From UBA6170 sp942491385 (GTDB lineage: Bacteria > Chloroflexota > Anaerolineae > Anaerolineales > Anaerolineaceae), in NCBI GenBank assembly GCA_942491385.1, contig CALOAF010000008.1, forward strand, positions 1 through 64,000: a stretch of 64,000 nt of DNA. The letters run 5' to 3'. The position numbers and the translations under genes were made by a program. Under the pieces are notes generated by a model. The model had not been told where the DNA came from and did not search any database. It was given only the letters and a program-made list of their open reading frames with translations. Below, piece after piece: positions 1-9,697 of this stretch (within the stretch, counting starts at the first letter, position 1; each line of letters begins with the position of its first letter).

Positions 1-49
1 ATTGCTAACCCTAAATCAGTACATTTGGATCAAATAAAAGGACTAAAAC

Positions 50-860
50 GTGAAACAAATTACATGTTTTTACTATTGGCTTGTCGAACCTGCAAATAAT
101 GGGTTTTTAGACACCTCCGACAAACAACCTGCCTTTGAAATCCCAATAGAGTCTAATTGTGGGAAATATCAATTTGCCCTTTTTGTATCCAAAAAAAATA
201 TCCCAGAGTATGGGAGATTAAGTATTTATAATCTAAATCAGGAAATAATTCCAGAAGAAATACTGCCAATAATCCAGGAGGTTAAAGAGCATTTTTTATC
301 CATACTTCGTATCACTTATAATGGTGAGGTTACTTTGTTTCCATTCCCACTTTGGACATTTGTTAAAGATATATCATCTTACTCGTTTGGGCTTGATATT
401 CAGAATATTTCCTATAGCAAATTTGATATAGAGCGAGCCAAGCGGCTGTTTATAGGTAGTTTTGAATATCGTGATGAATTACGTTTATTCATTGATGGGT
501 ATGATAAACGAATTCCATTACAGTACAGATATTTGTCATTGTATAAAATTATAGAACTTGAATTTAGTAAACAAGGTGATTTGGAAGAATCTAAACTTGA
601 AGAATTTTTACAAAACTAATTCCGATTTCTTGAATTCGATATTCAAAAAAAACCTAAAGGTTATATTATTTCGTTAAGAGCGAAATGTGCCCACATAAAA
701 ACAGGTAAAAAAAAGGAATTATTAGGAGTCACTCAACTTAATCACAAAGAAGCTGTAAAGATTAATAGAATTAGTGCCTGTTATGAGAGAAATTTGTATT
801 GATATACTAAACGCTCGAGCAAATGGTGATTATTTGATAGAAAAGATAAACCCGGAAAAA
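50..860 (+). pseudogene. Decayed HEPN-like hypothetical protein
   Basis: An open frame of 189 codons starts at 50 and ends at a TAA at 617-619. The same frame reads on sensibly to 802 and contains LRAKCAHIK, which fits the R-x4-H pattern of HEPN-type domains. From about 774 a different frame reads VPVMREICIDILNAR, which looks like the continuation of the same protein. I therefore read one gene broken by an in-frame stop at 617 and a frameshift near 770. The central RYLSLYKIIELEF segment and RxKCAH motif resemble proteins loosely annotated MauJ-like; that name is a guess from memory. The 3' limit is uncertain because a structured repeat starts near 960. It is the first of many broken genes in this island. 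Confidence 0.5.
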
Positions 861-989
861 CCAACTCATCCGATTGTCCAGAATTTTTCGAATCTTAATA
901 CGAAGTCTAACCTCTCGTTAAACAATATCTACTTTAAAAAACCACTTCCATCGGATTTTTACCCCAGCGCTCCTTCGAATCCATGTCGC

Positions 990-1170
990 GGCAAATGATG
1001 GTTTTTGGGGTGTGGTTTTCCCAAACCATCATTTGCCTTCTTGTAACCCATACCGCAGAGAAGAAACACAAAAACTTGTCGGATCGGACTCAGCACTTCG
1101 CGTCCACTTCAATTCGCTCAGGGCTTTCCATGCTCCAGGTCGTTCTCGTGTTTAAAAGATCGTGACAGTA
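990..1170 (+). repeat. Structured repeat, copy 1 (hairpin plus conserved tail)
   Basis: It begins with a perfect 15-bp inverted repeat, GGCAAATGATGGTTT at 990-1004 and its complement at 1023-1037. The tail is GC-richer and includes CAGAGAAGA, GATCGG and CTCAGCAC blocks and ends in CAGGTCGTT. The same order of elements recurs at 2591-2775, with a different stem sequence that still pairs. No open frame explains it. It may be an ssDNA- or RNA-folding mobile repeat; the family is not recognised. Confidence 0.55.
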
Positions 1171-1200
1171 AATTATTCGTTCTATTCATACCTGTTTTCC

Positions 1201-1243
1201 GTGGACATCAGCTCCAGGATGCACTCCTGGAGCTGATGTCCAC
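1201..1243. repeat. Perfect 19-bp hairpin
   Basis: GTGGACATCAGCTCCAGGA at 1201-1219 is followed by a 5-base loop (TGCAC) and its exact reverse complement at 1225-1243. There is no T-run typical of a terminator. It sits between two decayed genes, 60 bp before a second long hairpin. Confidence 0.6.
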
Positions 1244-1304
1244 ATCGAATAGAAAAAAAAATGAATAAAACAATTTCCACCTGTTATATCCTCCCCCACC
1301 AGGT

Positions 1305-1351
1305 AGTGCTGGACAGCCGTCCTTCGTTCCGCAAGACGGCTGTCCAGCACT
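1305..1351. repeat. Perfect 17-bp hairpin
   Basis: AGTGCTGGACAGCCGTC at 1305-1321 pairs exactly with 1335-1351 across a 13-base loop. GC-rich arms in AT-rich flanks suggest a transcription terminator or a mobile palindromic element. The 9-base core GACGGCTGT recurs near 9278. Confidence 0.6.
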
Positions 1352-1456
1352 TAATTTATTAAAGTTTTTTCTTTTTACCCTTCACTTGTCATTTATTTGT
1401 TTGCTTTTATTTTTTTTCGCTATAATAAAATTACTTTTGAGTGATCAGGAGGGATA

Positions 1457-1995
1457 ATGAATATCAAGAATAATAAATTGACGATTGTTTTTTCATTTAA
1501 TTTTGTAATCCTGTTTTTATTCGGGCTCTATTGAAAAAGCAATTGCAGATGTTGATGTGTGGTCCATTTATTTACCTTTAGTCCAAAAATCAATATTGAC
1601 AACCGAACCACCACCGCCATCCCCAACTCCAACCCCAACGAAAACACCGACAGCTCCTCCAGTAATAGTTACCACAGGCAATGTTCAGATAACTACAATT
1701 TTCTTTGATGGTATCGTCAGCACATACGAACCTGATGAATATGCTAAAATAAAAACTTTGACACGAATTCCATCCAACTTCAAAATTGGACCTTGAGAGA
1801 CTTAGCTGAACATGTTTATACATTCCCTGCCTTCGTCATAGCTCCTAATCAAATCTGCCGAATATACACCAACGAATCCTATGCAGATTTTTGCAGTTTT
1901 AATTACGATCCAGCCAAGCAATCTGGAACAACTCAGGTGACACAGCTTACTTAAAAGATTCCACTGGAAACCTTATTGATACTTATACTTATTAA
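1457..1995 (+). pseudogene. Decayed secreted lamin-tail-domain protein
   Basis: A GGAGGG ribosome site precedes ATG 1457 and a signal-peptide-like N-terminus (MNIKNNKLTIVFSFNF, then a hydrophobic stretch). That frame stops near 1533. A shifted frame then reads IYLPLVQK and a linker rich in P and T (PTPTPTKTPTAPP). It continues into a lamin-tail-like (LTD) domain: NVQITTIFFDG, YEPDEY, and after another shift IQLQNWTLRDL and FVIAPNQICRIYTN, and after a third shift GDTAYLKDSTGNLIDTYTY and a stop at 1993-1995. The piecewise sequence is a clear LTD-type surface protein of about 165 residues. At least three frameshifts make it a pseudogene, unless the base calls here are poor. Confidence 0.7.
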
Positions 1996-2108
1996 TAAAA
2001 TTTTAAACACTTGTTTTAAATATTTTAATATCAATAATCGGATAACTTGATTCACAATTACTAATTTCTTAACTCAACTATTTATAATTATATTGTGGGA
2101 GGAAAATC

Positions 2109-2503
2109 ATGACCATCACAAACGAAGAAAAAACAATTGAAGTGACAAAGAATTTGCATGAGTTTTACTACAGAAAATTATTAATAACAATCAATGATAT
2201 TATTAATAATATTAATATTGTTTCAAGCTTATCAAGTCTTTACAACCACTAAACAAAACAAACTTGCTGAAGAGAGAGCATTGGCATATCAAACTAGGGT
2301 AGAAGAAGCCCAAACACTTGTTTCTAAACAACAAACATTAATTTTGAATATGTATGATGATTATGAGGATATTGCATATGGAGTCAATGTTGGATAGAAT
2401 TGCTGAACAACACTAATTGCGACAGAGTTTACGCTTTCAAGCCCTCCAAGTGTTAGCAATACAAAATAGCCAGATAATTGAACTTTTAGCAACAGCACCA
2501 TAA
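2109..2503 (+). pseudogene. Decayed small membrane-anchored coiled-coil protein
   Basis: A GGGAGG ribosome site precedes ATG 2109. The first frame reads MTITNEEKTIEVTKNLHEFYYRKLL. A second frame supplies one hydrophobic helix (ILLIILILFQAYQVF), and a coiled-coil-like stretch follows (KQNKLAEERALAYQTRVEE, then AQTLVSKQQTLIL). After a stop at 2395, RIAEQH and LRQSLRFQALQVLA continue in other frames and end with LLATAP at 2503. The ancestral protein was about 130 residues, an N-in single-pass membrane protein. No family is recognised. Several shifts make it non-functional. Confidence 0.5.
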
Positions 2504-2590
2504 TAAAATCACTATTAACTCACACATTATATCTGTTCTGCTGGTGTCGTCCCTGGACCTGAACCCCGTCGATCTGATCCCTCCAGTGCC

Positions 2591-2775
2591 GGCAAATCGT
2601 GTTTTACTCATAAAAACGTAAAACACCATTTGCCTTTGTTAACGCTATCAGTAGAGAAGACGCACCAAAACAACAGCAGATCGGCTCAGCACCTCCCCAT
2701 ACGGTCGGGGCTTCGCGCGCCTGCAGGTCGTTTTCGCGCGATCCCCGTCGTTCTGTTCCATTCCTCCTATCCAAT
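2591..2775 (+). repeat. Structured repeat, copy 2
   Basis: The arms GGCAAATCGTGTTTTAC (2591-2607) and GTAAAACACCATTTGCC (2618-2634) pair over 17 bp with one mismatch. The tail shares AGAGAAGA, CAC, AAAAC, GATCGG, CTCAGCAC, GGGCTT and CAGGTCGTT with copy 1 at 990-1170 in the same order. The outer GGCAAAT...ATTTGCC is conserved while the inner stem differs and still pairs. Bases 2504-2590 and 2776-3225 hold no recognisable gene. Confidence 0.55.
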
Positions 2776-3225
2776 CCACACCCGCCAGCACCCTTCTCCA
2801 GAATCATTACATCAACAAATCTGGTACAGTAGTTTTTTATTTTAGAGTGGTTTTATGCTAGCTGGTAGTGATTGAATTTCGAAAAGATAGTGCTATATAC
2901 TATATAGGTGTGATTGAATCATCTGTCCCATGATTTAGATATCCGAAGTATTTCATTAGTAGCATCCTTCTTATTGTTAGCTTTAGCAGAATTATTGCAG
3001 GGTGTTTCATAAATCACGTTTAAATAGATACATAGCGCACCACAGGTTTTGTGGAAAAAATAACTTCCCTTTGGAAAATAAAATTGAGATTGAAATAAAA
3101 AATGTTTTGGAATTTTAGCTGCAGAATCGATGGGCAAGTCAAAATACAATAACGTAATTTTATGGGTGCTTGGTTAGTTGTGTAATTTGCAAAATGCACA
3201 CATGCCAAAATAAGGAGAGGATTAC

Positions 3226-4370
3226 ATGAAGCAATTGAAGTCGTTGGGTATCTGTCTTATAACAATCATTGTTATTTTTTCGACAATTGGAACAGCAGCA
3301 GGTCAAACACCTCCATATTACATCTATCTTCCTCTGGTATCCAAAACACTCTCAGAAAATCCACCAGTAGCTGTAAATGACTCTTACAGTACCAACCAGG
3401 ATACGCAGTTGGTTGTCACTGTGCCTGGGGTTTTGGGCAATCATAGCGATGTTGATGGTGATGCACTAACAGCGGTTTGGGTTAGTGGTCCAGCACATGG
3501 GAATTTGGGCCCTGAACGAGAACGGTTCGTTCACCTATGTACCAGATACTGGCTATACAGGCGCTGACAGCTTTACCTACAAAGTATCAGATAGCAAACT
3601 GGAGAGCAATATTGCCACGGTCACGATCACTGTTAATGCGCTCGGCCCATCTTGTTCAACAGCCCCTACCCTGATTTCTCCCAGCAATGGAAGTAATCCG
3701 AGTACACTGATTCCCACATTTCAATGGAACAACGGAAATGTGATCAGATATAACCGAGGTACATTTGTTACTCTTGTTACATGAGGACGACTTTCCAGAT
3801 ACATGGGAGTACTGGGTAACTTCTTATGACGGCAGTTTTGATGAAGAGCGCTATGACGAAACCAATTTAGATCCTGCTACGACCTATTATTGGAAGGTCT
3901 GGCTGAGGTGTGGTGAGATTGAAAGCCCACATTCAGAAGTTTGGTCATTCACCACAGGTTCAGATGGTACTATCTTACCCGCACCAACCTTACTCTCGCC
4001 TGCTGATGGTAGTGAAATTTGGTCGGATGATTTACCAGTTAAATTGCAATGGTCAGAGGTAACTGGAGCAGCAGAATATGAAGTAACAATAAGGCCGAAA
4101 TGGGACGATGGTATGTGGTATCGTGATTGGTACACCTATACAACTAGCACAGAAATACACAATCCTCTATTCGTTAACACAAAATTACATACTATAAATG
4201 GTTGGCTTTTTCGGCCGATAAATTATTATGCAAAAGGCACCACATCAGTGGGGTGGATATTTCACACCAATTATTTAGTCTTAACTGATAAAATTTGTCA
4301 GCTTGAAGTCGAGATCAACTTCAAATTAATAGGTTTCGTGTGGAAAGCGCCTAACCCTGCTTGCACCTGA
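3226..4370 (+). pseudogene. Decayed secreted cadherin-like / FN3 surface protein
   Basis: AAGGAGAGG lies before ATG 3226. A signal peptide (hydrophobic residues 8-25, cleavage near AAG) is followed directly by YYIYLPLVSK. Next is a cadherin-like tandem-repeat domain (PPVAVNDSYSTNQDTQL, VLGNHSDVDGDAL), which continues in another frame after an extra G near 3508 as LNENGSFTYVPDTGYTGADS and SFTYKVSD. A third frame from about 3770 carries two FN3-like modules (YDETNLDPATTYYWKVWL; APTLLSPADGSEI, then LQWSEVTGAAEYEVTI). The frames 3226, 3485 and 3765 are all different, so at least two frameshifts are present. Similar architectures are common in Chloroflexota surface proteins with carbohydrate- or protein-binding roles. 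Confidence 0.7.
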
Positions 4371-7020
4371 TTTGCTATCCAATCGAGCGAAGCGATTTTC
4401 GAGTTTCTCCCCAATCTCCACAACATAATCCAGGCGGATATTTCCCGAGCTTACCTGGCATTAGACTCGATCTCATTCCCAATCTACGCCGTCAGGCTCC
4501 CGTCCGAAATAGTTGTCTCGGATTAGTATCGCGCACCTGCTCCAGGAGTTCATTGGGGTGGTTTCCCATATTCTATTCTCTGAGGATTTGAACGAGAGGG
4601 TTAAATGATCAGAATAATTAATATCAGGACACTTTGATTTTTTAAGGAACCTGATCTTTCATTACATAATAAATGGATTCATACTCCAGAGCTTCCAAAA
4701 TATATTGTTAGACGCAATAAAACAAGAGAATACGATGGCAAAAAAAATCTCTTATAATTTTTCAAGCAAACTCCGAACCAACACAACTTGAATGGAAAGA
4801 TTATTGCCTAGGAAATTTCTAAATACAGTGGCTCTAGTTACTGGTCCTGGCTGGGATTGACTTATGACAGAAATTCGTATGAAAAATGGTGTAGAAGGGA
4901 TGGGGGAAGAAATGCACGACAGACTATCTAAAGACGGGAAAGTGATTTGATTGAATTCGTCTAATTGAACTAGTAAACAAGGTGATAGGGAAGAACCATA
5001 CACTGAAGCCGATGTTATTGAAGTTCTGTCATCAAAACCAAAGTCGGGTTTATATTTGGCAGCTGAGAGAGAGAAGTAGCAAACTATACGAATTCGAAGG
5101 AATCCACAAAAATATAGCAGGGGTTATTCTCAACAAGAAATCGATTAGCAAGTGTATTTGGACGAATATATAATAGCGGCAAACTTTGGATATAAGGGAA
5201 ATGACCAGGATGATTTAAAGTTTGAACAATGGAAACTCAGACTCTGACGAAAATTTCAAGGGAAGAAATTGAAAAAGCTTGTAGAGTATCGAGAGGGACA
5301 CCTTTCTGGAGGAGAATCTGACTACTCTAGATTTTTTTAAAAAACCCTGAAAAAGTTGATAAGATTATCAGGGGAATCCCTTTTTCAAATGGATAAAGTT
5401 AGAGTGATAATTAGGTGAAAACTGGGATGTGATGTTAGAAACAATTAAAACGTGAAGCTGTAGAAGGCGACAGGGCCGTAACAAATACGATTGCGGGATT
5501 TCTAAATACTGTGGGGGAAGTTATCAATGATGATAGAAGGATTGACATAGTGGAACGAACTTACAAGCATAAAAAGGTGCAGATTATAAAGAATATGGGG
5601 GAATTAAATGGATGAATTCAGGAATAATGCATTCAATAAAAGTGTTAGTACCTCAGTGGAAACACAGATTTCAGGCACTATATAGAAGAAGCAAGTGTAA
5701 AAAAAGATTATGAAATAGATGAGCTTTTATCTTCGACAGCGATGAAACATATAGGAATATTTTACATGGAAATTTCTGATGCGGTCGTGTCAATCGAAAA
5801 TAACCGGTTATTCAGAGAAGAAAACAAGATAAAATAGAAAATAATACTTTTTTTTGATAGATTCTCACAATTTGTGGAAATAATCCTGCATGCAAATAAA
5901 CTCCTGTTCTTGCGTTTGACTGGCCAAAGACAGGAGAGTTCACAGAGCGAAAAGCCTAGTTTAGTCAGACCGAATCAACAACATTAATACTAATCAAAAA
6001 ATTTGGAGATAGATATGACGAGAAATGATACTCTTCCGATATTACTCCTACTCCGGAAATCTGGCGATATCCGAAAATTGCTTCGCCTTCTACGGCATTC
6101 AAAATTGGATGTCAGCACAGGAGCTGTCTTGCGGCTCTGGCGAGTATGAACATGAATCCCAGACAAAAGAAGAACGCTCAATCACAAATCCGCAAAACGT
6201 TAAAACAAATTGAATCATCCTCCTTCAATTTTTAGTAAAAAAAAGATATTCAATCGAATCAATCACTTAAATATCAATTATTCACGCCTGATGATTATGT
6301 AGCAATTGGAGTATTTTAAGCAAACACTTGTTCAATTGGATGATAAAAATCCGGCAGATAAATTGTTTCGAAGTTATTGTGTTTGGTTTGATGTATACAT
6401 GCGCGAGTCTTCTTCATCACCATAAGCATAAGCATAAAGACACATTTAAATTAGCGCTTTTTTTTCTGATTCTGACCGCATCCGGCATTCGCAAATCGAG
6501 CAGATAGCAAAGAGAGTTTTGTCCTTGGGATCAAGGTCGCAAGATTTTTTCAAGGATGGCGTTTTTCAGCTACGCTTCATTATCTCAACCGTAGGAAACC
6601 ATTCGAGAAGATGGAAGACCTAGACGGAAATGTATACCTGTCAATGGAGGGGTACGAAGGGGATCAGATCGGACACTTTCGGTCAGTATACAAGGGGTTG
6701 AATAAATTATTTGGAACAATGCATTGGCATAAAACAAGGCTATAATGAAAGCAAGCTCAGGGATAATATTTCTGAGCTTCTTATTCTAAAGGGTGAGATC
6801 GCATCTATCAAATTCTCACCATTATGATGCAAAGACACTTCTCGCAGATTGAAAAGCGAAAGGATCTCGCTCGCCCCTATAGATAAAATCAAATACTCGC
6901 TTTTCAAAGAATAGAGCTGGAAATGTGCGCTTAACCCCACTTGCAAAATACCGGGCTTTGCCCGTAGGTAAGCAGCGCGATTTTAATAAAATGGTTACGT
7001 GCAAAGGGTGGGGTTGGGCG
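4371..7020. other. Gene-poor decayed DNA
   Basis: No intact gene is supported here. Short coding-like fragments in shifting frames are visible: EEPYTEADVIEVLSSKPKSG and LYEFEGIHKNIAGV at about 4990-5130; VEGDRAVTNTIAGFLNTVGE at about 5460-5520; YIEEASVKKDYEIDELLSST at about 5680-5740; DSDRIRHSQIEQIAKRVLS at about 6465-6525. The motif ATTTCTAAATAC[AT]GTGG occurs at both about 4816 and 5500, suggesting an old internal duplication. A 44-codon frame at 6015-6149 has a ribosome site (GGAG) but no recognisable similarity. I cannot name the ancestral genes. Confidence 0.45.
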
Positions 7021-7064
7021 GGGTTACAGTCGCCCGGCTTGTGCCGCCCTCATTACCCTCGATC

Positions 7065-7985
7065 TCATTTCCTGACAGCGCCGGCAGATTCGCGTGGCCG
7101 TTTTTTTTCCCCCCCGGCGCGTGCCATCCCCCTTTCAAAAGCGCGCTCCGGCTGACCACTCCGTTGCCTCCACGCGCAATAAGGTAAATTGAACACGCTC
7201 TTAGGGGGGAAAAACATTTCCGCGGCGTATTTCGCCTTTGCAGGCGCGCCGCCGGCCGCGGCTGCCGTGCTTCCTTGCATCTCTTTCGTATTCCTAATCC
7301 ACCGGCACCAAGGAAAAGATGTTTCCAGATCCGACTCCACTTCCAACACCGCTCCGCACTTCACCTTCCGTCATTCCGTCCTTTGCGGATGGCTCAGCCC
7401 TTGCAGCTTACAAAGCGGAAAAAGACCCGCATTGTACCGCGCCTGATCAATTTGCTACTGCGGAAAAGCATCCGCAGTCAGCCAGGTATTGGACGTCTGC
7501 AATCAACAAGCACATTGCAGCCGCCCAAAGCCTGGCAACGCAAATTGGGCGCTAACTGCTGCAGGTTGGCCACCGCTGCAGTCCTCCGCTCCTCAAGGGA
7601 TCACCGCGTCACTTCTCCAAAGCAAAACAAGGATCATCCAGCACCGAGCTTCACCCACAGCCGGCACCTTGCAGAATATTCAATACGTGGATTTGGTCAC
7701 AAACGGTCGTCAGGTCGAGCGCTTTCCCCCGCCGTTCCGGCATACGTCAGCGCCGACCTTCCTCACTTCTCCGCTTGCAAACACACGCAGAACACCCGTA
7801 GTCACATCCAATCTCGAAATGATCTCGATTGCAAACTTTCGATTTGGTGAAATCCGCTCGCCCGGCTGGACGCTTCCCCCGCAGTTCCTGCATACGTCAG
7901 CGCCAGCCAACCTCACTTCGCCATGAGCAAACATACACCATAATTCACCAGCTCCATTCCTGCCATCTCCCCATTTCAAATGCAT
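7065..7985 (-). pseudogene. GC-rich stretch with zinc-ribbon protein remnants
   Basis: On the minus strand, fragments read GEVRLAGADVCRNCGGSVQP (about 7860-7920), GEVRKVGADVCRNGGG (about 7720-7765) and VKCGAVLEVES (near 7364). The first two resemble the CxxC...GADVCRNCG zinc ribbons of small bacterial proteins, but most paired cysteines are missing and the frame is interrupted. The stretch is clearly GC-richer than its surroundings, with long polyC/polyG tracts. An alternative reading is that the two repeats are non-coding structured elements and the protein likeness is incidental; see the repeat at 7713-7908. Confidence 0.3.
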
Positions 7986-8016
7986 GTTCCGGCTGACTGC
8001 TCCACTGCCTCCACCC
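7123..8016. repeat. Dispersed pair of about 55-bp direct repeats
   Basis: Bases 7123-7176 and 7962-8016 share GCCATC, a C-run, TTTCAAA, TCCGGCTGAC, a CTCC block and TGCCTCCAC in the same order, with roughly three quarters of positions matching by eye. They bracket the GC-rich stretch, so it may be a duplicated or mobile segment. Confidence 0.45.
7713..7908. repeat. Two-unit structured repeat with covarying stems
   Basis: Unit A (7713-7758) pairs GGTCG-A-GCGC with GCGCCGACC and contains the inner hairpin GCCG-TTC-CGGC (7731-7741). Unit B (7864-7908) pairs GGCTGG-A-CGC with GCGCCAGCC and contains GCAG-TTC-CTGC (7881-7891). The unit starts are 151 bp apart. Three stem positions differ between units and all remain paired, and a single bulged A is kept. 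That pattern favours folding of RNA or single-stranded DNA. Confidence 0.5.
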
Positions 8017-8280
8017 TGTGTGTAGAAATGTAAATATAAAAAATACTTGACGAATTATTCTCAAATTGAACTATCAGGAAGATCTTTTTTTTGAGATTGA
8101 CTTTGCATGTATAATCTTTATATACCAAAGAGGTAAGTTAACTTAATGAATCCCATCTCAGAAATTAGAATTTTTTACTAAATAAAGGTTTTTTTATATA
8201 TGTTTGGATAGTTTTGTTTGGGTTTTGAACCCTATTGTTCACAAAATACGGTCGTCATTTAGTTAAAGGAGGGAGAGCAT

Positions 8281-9082
8281 GAAAAAACCGAAACCAATAA
8301 TCGTATCCAGATTATTAACATTCGCCTTTTTTTCAATACTGGTTCTTACATTAGCAAGTAGTAAACAAGTGTATGCTGCATCAATCCCACAAGAATATGG
8401 TCTATTGGAGAAATAATCAATTACAAGTCACTGAATCCTTATTTCTTGATTTTGGCAATATTACTAGTCATCCATTAAAAAATTTGGAAATAAATTTGTT
8501 TGATTCATCAACTCCACAATTATCTTTTTCCTGAGTTCGCAGAAGAATCTTAAATTTATACTCTCCCAACCACCCATTGACTTCGACCTTCTGGTAAGTT
8601 GCGCACCAATAGTCAGGGTAAGAAATAGTTAGCAGTTGAAGATACCCTTAGTTGCAAAATATCATACGAGTATTTGAGTGTTCGATTTACGGATATTCGC
8701 ATACGATGAATCATTTTAATTCAGGTTACAGTATTAGTGAGTAAGATTTTAATACTTGGAAGCCCATCGACTCTGTTATTGGTGATTTTACTTCTCCAAC
8801 AGCAGCAGAGGGCACATTTTATCATTCAATGCCTGACACGGTTACCCAGTTTTATTGATATCTCTGCAACCTGGAAGTAGCTCTTTAATAAAAAGTGAAA
8901 TTATAGTCGGTAATTTTAACATAATATTTTCGACAACTAATTCATCATTGGATCCAGAATCAGTTCATCCCAGGTTTTATATTTCGGTTAAATACAATTC
9001 CATTTCACCAAGACTTTTGTGCTATTTTCAATTGCAATATTCTCAGAACATCCTTACCGTAACCCTTCCATCAATTCAATAA
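8281..9082 (+). pseudogene. Decayed secreted protein of unknown family
   Basis: A GGAGGGAGAG ribosome site precedes ATG 8281. The first frame encodes a typical signal peptide (MKKPKPIIVSRLLTFAFF, hydrophobic core, cleavage near VYA-AS) and stops at 8416. Other frames carry the body: YWRNNQLQVTESLFLDFGN, SHPLKNLEINLFDSS, later FTSPTAAEGTFYHSMPDTV. The protein was probably exported. Several frameshifts and stops are present and I do not recognise the family. Bases 8017-8280 upstream hold no gene. Confidence 0.5.
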
Positions 9083-9697
9083 GCAACAATCTTACATATC
9101 GTACATGATCCTCATTGAATCGGTCAATGGCTCACCCACACCAAAACTAAACCGCATTTGATCCGCAAACAGCTCAGCGGATTCCCGCTCACGCTTCACT
9201 GTCACAAGCGCGTCACGCGGTGCGTATCGCGTCAAGCGCCCTGTTACGCTCGCCGGTCGCGAACGCTCCTAAAAGACGGCTGTAGGTGGGTTTTATAGAT
9301 CCTGGATTCATTGCATTATTCACATTACTTTTCAGGTGGGTACCAATGGTACGCGCTGCAGCTCTTCGCCCCTCAAAAGGCAGAAAACAACACCTGCCTT
9401 TTGAGCCTCACGGCAACCGGTCGTGAGGCTCTTTTTTTATCTGGTTATCTTCCATAAATTCCCTTCCAAGAATCCACGTTCGGTTGCCTGGCTCTGGTCT
9501 TCGCGCTCCTGCCGCCGATGGCACATTCATCCAAAAAAAGCAAGTTTTGGATTCCCAAAACTGCTCCTCTTCGTTGCGCCCTCCGGTGCTTTTTTAGTCT
9601 GTTAATGTGCCACTGGCTAACTGCGGGGTGGGTATTTTTGGCGGCAGGTTTTTTTAGCCCCCACCCGAAAAAATTTAATTTTGAAAGGGAGTTTTTT
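9083..9697. other. Intergenic region rich in hairpins
   Basis: No gene is supported. The stretch includes a GC-rich patch (9150-9280), a 12-bp inverted repeat CTCAAAAGGCAG (9372-9383 with 9394-9405), an intrinsic terminator at 9403-9438, a GTTTTGG...CCAAAAC hairpin near 9545, a long-range TGGCACATT...AATGTGCCA pair (about 9519-9613) and GGGTGGG...CCCACCC near 9630-9665. The density of stems is unusual compared with the AT-rich surroundings. Confidence 0.5.
9403..9438 (+). terminator. Intrinsic terminator
   Basis: GAGCCTCACG (9403-9412) and CGTGAGGCTC (9422-9431) form a perfect 10-bp stem followed by seven Ts. It overlaps the right arm of a second 12-bp stem (9372-9405), so the two hairpins are mutually exclusive at three bases, a layout seen in attenuators. 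Confidence 0.75.

Noticed and set aside
960..2775. Integron attC sites as an explanation for the structured repeats
   Set aside because: The required RYYYAAC and GTTRRRY core boxes are not present at the stem ends, and no integrase is in the window.
7189..7926. Plus-strand frames of 80-190 codons in the GC-rich block
   Set aside because: Compositions are low in hydrophobic core residues, several frames overlap in all phases, and none resembles a protein family; this is expected from GC-rich DNA.
9518..9697. A longer N-terminus for the SLOG protein
   Set aside because: The extension crosses hairpin-rich DNA and has no ribosome site, whereas GAAAGGGAG stands before ATG 9698.
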